DNA of 64,000 bases from Kiloniellaceae bacterium (lineage in GTDB: Bacteria > Pseudomonadota > Alphaproteobacteria > Kiloniellales > J153). The first letter of the stretch is position 1, and each line of letters starts with the position of its first letter. Below the pieces are notes generated by a model. It ran no database searches. It saw nothing but the letters and a program-made list of their open reading frames with translations, and was not told the DNA's origin. The stretch covers positions 1 to 64,000 of the forward strand of contig JAJFGO010000002.1 of the NCBI GenBank assembly GCA_021776095.1. The letters run 5' to 3'. Shown here piece after piece: positions 62,301-64,000 of this stretch. The translations under genes and the position numbers were made by a program.

Positions 62301-64000
62301 CCTGGGGGACCCAAAAGTTCTGGGGCGCCGACCGGGAGTATCTTTGGTTTCGGTCGACGTGGGCGCCCAAAGCCATCGGTTGCGGGTTTATGGCGCTCGA
62401 GGAGTGGTGTTTCGCCGAGCTTGCGCGGAGCCGGCCGGTTGACGAGCTGATCCAGCATATCGTTGAGGGGAACGAGTGCATCGCCACCCTGGGTATCGCG
62501 TCGATGCTCGCGCTCCACACGGAGACGGTATCCGAAACTACGTTGCCGCTCATCACCTCACAGCGCCTGTTGGCGGCAGACCATAACCGATGGGCGCAAG
62601 ACCTCTCGCCGACCGCTAGCCTAATCGGTTTTACATATCGCAGCGACCAGCCTCACATTGAGGCGATCCGAGCAGCAGATGCCCGGCCGGTTCGCAAGAC
62701 AGAGCTTAGTTGTATGGTGCCAGGGTTCGTCTTTGCGACAGGGCCGATCCGCGACCGAGCCCGTGAAGCGATCCTTAATTTTGAGAACGATCTGCCATAT
62801 CAATACGAAGAGCACCGCAACAATCCGAGGGCACGGGAGGACCTCACAGCTCAGGCCCTCGAATATGCCGAGTTGGCGGACCCGAAAAACTATCAGGCCT
62901 ACCGCACCAAAGAGGGTTCAGACCAGATTGCGATTGTCCATGTGAGCCCTTCCGCCGCTAAGCCTGAAAACGTCGCTAGGGCCGAAGAGGCCTCTAAGCA
63001 GCTTAGTCAGACGGGCCTTTGGACGTGGGCATCCAAGTCCTTCGAAGAGAAGAGACTGGGCGACACCTACACGGTCGAGGATGCCATCGCATTGGCCAGG
63101 GACGCGGACGCCAGCGACCTTTTTGAGCACTCAAAGGACGAGAACGAAGAAGAGCGGTTGGGTATGCGTCGAGGTGCGGTCGCCGCTACCGCGGCCATCA
63201 CGCTCAACTTCCGAGAAGGGCGCACACAAGAAGACCTTGAGTGGGCTCGTGATGTCCTAGGGCGCGCGATCCGCCTGCCAGAAAAGCCCGATCTGATGTG
63301 GACGCCTGGTTCTGTCATCCCCTGGCACCAGGCTATCTACGTGGCACGAGGTCTCGCAGCGGATCTCCGCGAAGGTACAGCGGCACGCGGCGCGGCTCGC
63401 AACCTCCTCGGGCTGATTGCGCACCCACTTGAAGTCGTTTCGTTGGCCGCGCTCGAAGAATCGTGCAACCTTTGGTCCAAGGACCCGAAGCTGGCTTGGG
63501 CCGCGCTGATCTTGGCATTTTCGCTCTGCCACGTTCCGCCGCGGCCCCGCGGTCAGCTCCGTCAACACCATGAAGCGCTCCACTCGTCGAGTGAAGCGCA
63601 AGCGGCGATCGACGCGGCACTTGCGTTCTATGAGAACGGAGGCGGATGGACCTCCCTTCCGTTACCGCCCCCAGCCTGGGTGAAGGCCGAACCCGGGAAG
63701 GGCCGGCGTGGGCGTCAAAGCTATGAAGATTACGACGCGGATGATGCAACCGACGCGGCTGAGGTGTGGGCTGAACCGGATGTCTTCTGGCACTCAAAGC
63801 AGGCCGCAGAAATCCTTAAGCGCATCCCCTTCGATGAGGTCCTGAGCAGTAGCGCGAGAAGTGCGCTCCTCGACTTCCTTGCTGTTGCTCTCGACTGGAC
63901 CAACCAGAAGAATGCGCCGCCATGGGTGAAGCCCGGACGCCGAGATCGTTCGGCGACCCGCATCTTCGAATGGACCCACGCCCTAGGGTCAACGCTCGGC
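59321..64000 (+). CDS. Large STAND NTPase with N-terminal nuclease-like domain (Avs-like), 3' end outside window
   Basis: An uninterrupted frame of 1,560 codons still open at the window edge. The N-terminal region of about 130 residues has GEGFTFEGDAAAFYLSALL, then Asp56-Asp57 (EPLDDVIVDF) and Gln75-x-Lys77 (SLQVKR). That pattern fits PD-(D/E)xK nucleases of the Cap4/DUF4297 or Mrr-like kind. A P-loop NTPase follows: Walker A GLPGSGKS (Lys322), Walker B APILFIDAID (Asp384, Asp387), and a sensor-like WRIVVSLRD (Arg420). This is the STAND layout. The following roughly 1,100 residues are predicted helical with no named repeat visible, as in sensor regions of Avs proteins. It is next to tRNA-Ser and has lower GC than the core. 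An anti-phage role is inference, strongly suggested by architecture; the exact Avs type is undecided. Confidence 0.65.
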   Translation, partial: MSQSPELAGGEGFTFEGDAAAFYLSALLAEAYAPGIDDRTVVRVSVQQRDFGEPLDDVIVDFEDAAKKPARLSLQVKRPLTISVAKTNTDFRDIIHDSWATLKKSDFRINADRYGAAVGTVTPAKERALRTLCDWARESLTADHFDARFAQGGSASKGIKAVKDDVVTLLEEANGAPCTGEEVHRFLAHFVLIQFDFLREGATDPPDAINRIRDCLAPHDAAKASLVWSKVVQLARTSAGKSGQFDRSRLVRLISPVARLRSAPSLRLDLDKLTGLAKSYAHLISDDIGGTKLDRALLLENLNAKLTTARVVQVRGLPGSGKSVLVRRAVQRALERGPVLFLKAEQLEGTSWISYATSQGLSGAPLEQLLVEVGAAGAPILFIDAIDRIEKEHQPVILDVIRAIVESPLLDNWRIVVSLRDTGIEVLRNWLGHFLDVLKVEALEVGQLSDEEAETLAKAKPHLRPLLFGSPQVREIVRRPFFAKVLNQSYVADPSAPTFAPQSELDLIENWWRRGGYNESGQSAVERQRALLDLARVRARRLSQPISLSHLSSVAHISDLRSDGILQNAREGISVRFAHDVFFEWAFFHVLAERGARWMEEIKACGEPPAIARVVELVSQWEYAQGKDWPAYLAKTEDSDLRSQWLRAWLVGPLGTAKFEVDEDQFATVVFAEDFRLFRKALVWFQAEKTSPNANVLAGALPLDQRQRFADLLGWPSDFAAWRRLINFILRRISDIPQRLYPEVVAVFEVWQNALADYHNPTSRALLQQCATWLSSIDAASTADGPDENSAFWEKVSDLGTFRKSLGQLLLRSSRAEPTFAADYLQRVANSERIRDDAFHDIITYSPTLAQSLPQSVVELSLAFLREELPDEQVARENQERHDAAEWRKAVLAKPEAERSRKEKMSLSSGLFLRTIGGFSYHDWESLSIHDDHRSFWPPSPLREPFHSLFQSSPDEALRLLRELCNHAMTAWRQLHRHSRDRGGTPITLELTFPWGTQKFWGADREYLWFRSTWAPKAIGCGFMALEEWCFAELARSRPVDELIQHIVEGNECIATLGIASMLALHTETVSETTLPLITSQRLLAADHNRWAQDLSPTASLIGFTYRSDQPHIEAIRAADARPVRKTELSCMVPGFVFATGPIRDRAREAILNFENDLPYQYEEHRNNPRAREDLTAQALEYAELADPKNYQAYRTKEGSDQIAIVHVSPSAAKPENVARAEEASKQLSQTGLWTWASKSFEEKRLGDTYTVEDAIALARDADASDLFEHSKDENEEERLGMRRGAVAATAAITLNFREGRTQEDLEWARDVLGRAIRLPEKPDLMWTPGSVIPWHQAIYVARGLAADLREGTAARGAARNLLGLIAHPLEVVSLAALEESCNLWSKDPKLAWAALILAFSLCHVPPRPRGQLRQHHEALHSSSEAQAAIDAALAFYENGGGWTSLPLPPPAWVKAEPGKGRRGRQSYEDYDADDATDAAEVWAEPDVFWHSKQAAEILKRIPFDEVLSSSARSALLDFLAVALDWTNQKNAPPWVKPGRRDRSATRIFEWTHALGSTLG

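Overview
The window looks like a chromosomal segment of a high-GC alphaproteobacterium, most likely Rhodospirillales or a close relative. The basis is gene order and family content: an F1-only atpHAGDC cluster without Fo genes, an mdh-sucC-sucD-sucA-sucB-lpdA run, the DUF484-xerC pair next to priA, an NDUFS6-like zinc-finger protein, and a DUF6494 protein. This is judged by reading; no database search was possible. The core from about 2.47 to 58.85 kb is a dense, GC-rich housekeeping region. Both edges differ in base composition and start exactly at the 3' end of a tRNA gene, so both are probably integrated islands that run out of the window.

Left edge (1-2.5 kb): the tail of an IS5-family transposase, about 350 bases without a gene, an AT-rich dGTPase with a small basic protein and its own promoter, then tRNA-Arg(CCG) with its 3' end facing the island. 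2.6-4.6 kb (minus strand): an ABC ATPase and a lipoprotein alpha/beta hydrolase. 4.8-12.4 kb (plus): an NDUFS6-like zinc-finger protein, three PaaK/CapK-type adenylate-forming ligases in tandem, and polA. A decayed copy of the polA start lies between ligases 2 and 3 and records the duplication. 12.4-19.3 kb: a PaiB-like flavoprotein, a glycerophosphodiesterase, a three-gene oxidoreductase operon (PhyH dioxygenase, COG4091 oxidoreductase, SDR), an outer-membrane barrel and ZapE. 19.4-23.4 kb (minus): two polytopic GT-C-like membrane proteins and a methyltransferase.

23.5-34.0 kb (plus): a TCA-cycle operon (mdh, sucCD, the complete 2-oxoglutarate dehydrogenase complex sucA/sucB/lpdA) ending in an MFS transporter. 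34.1-36.4 kb (minus): fsa, DUF484 and xerC. 36.6-45.0 kb (plus): priA, atpHAGDC and a ferritin-like protein. A pair of palindromic repeats fills the convergent gap at 45.2 kb. 45.4-58.3 kb (minus): rplU-rpmA with a clear terminator, then a long gene train GNAT, VOC remnant, obgE, proB, proA, nadD, rsfS, rlmH, gpmI, envC, ctpA, divergent polysaccharide deacetylase and rppH, with overlaps or short gaps throughout.

Right edge (58.76-64.0 kb): tRNA-Ser(CGA), then a promoter, a hairpin that buries a ribosome-binding site, a possible 56-residue ORF, and a very large open frame (1,560 codons, still open at the window end). Its product has an N-terminal nuclease-like domain and a STAND-type P-loop NTPase. 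It is the best candidate for an anti-phage (Avs/AVAST-like) immune protein and the most interesting item here. Other oddities are lysine/alanine-rich tails on ribosomal protein L21 and malate dehydrogenase, an rsfS gene with no ATG, GTG or TTG available for its conserved N-terminus, and an internally deleted VOC gene.
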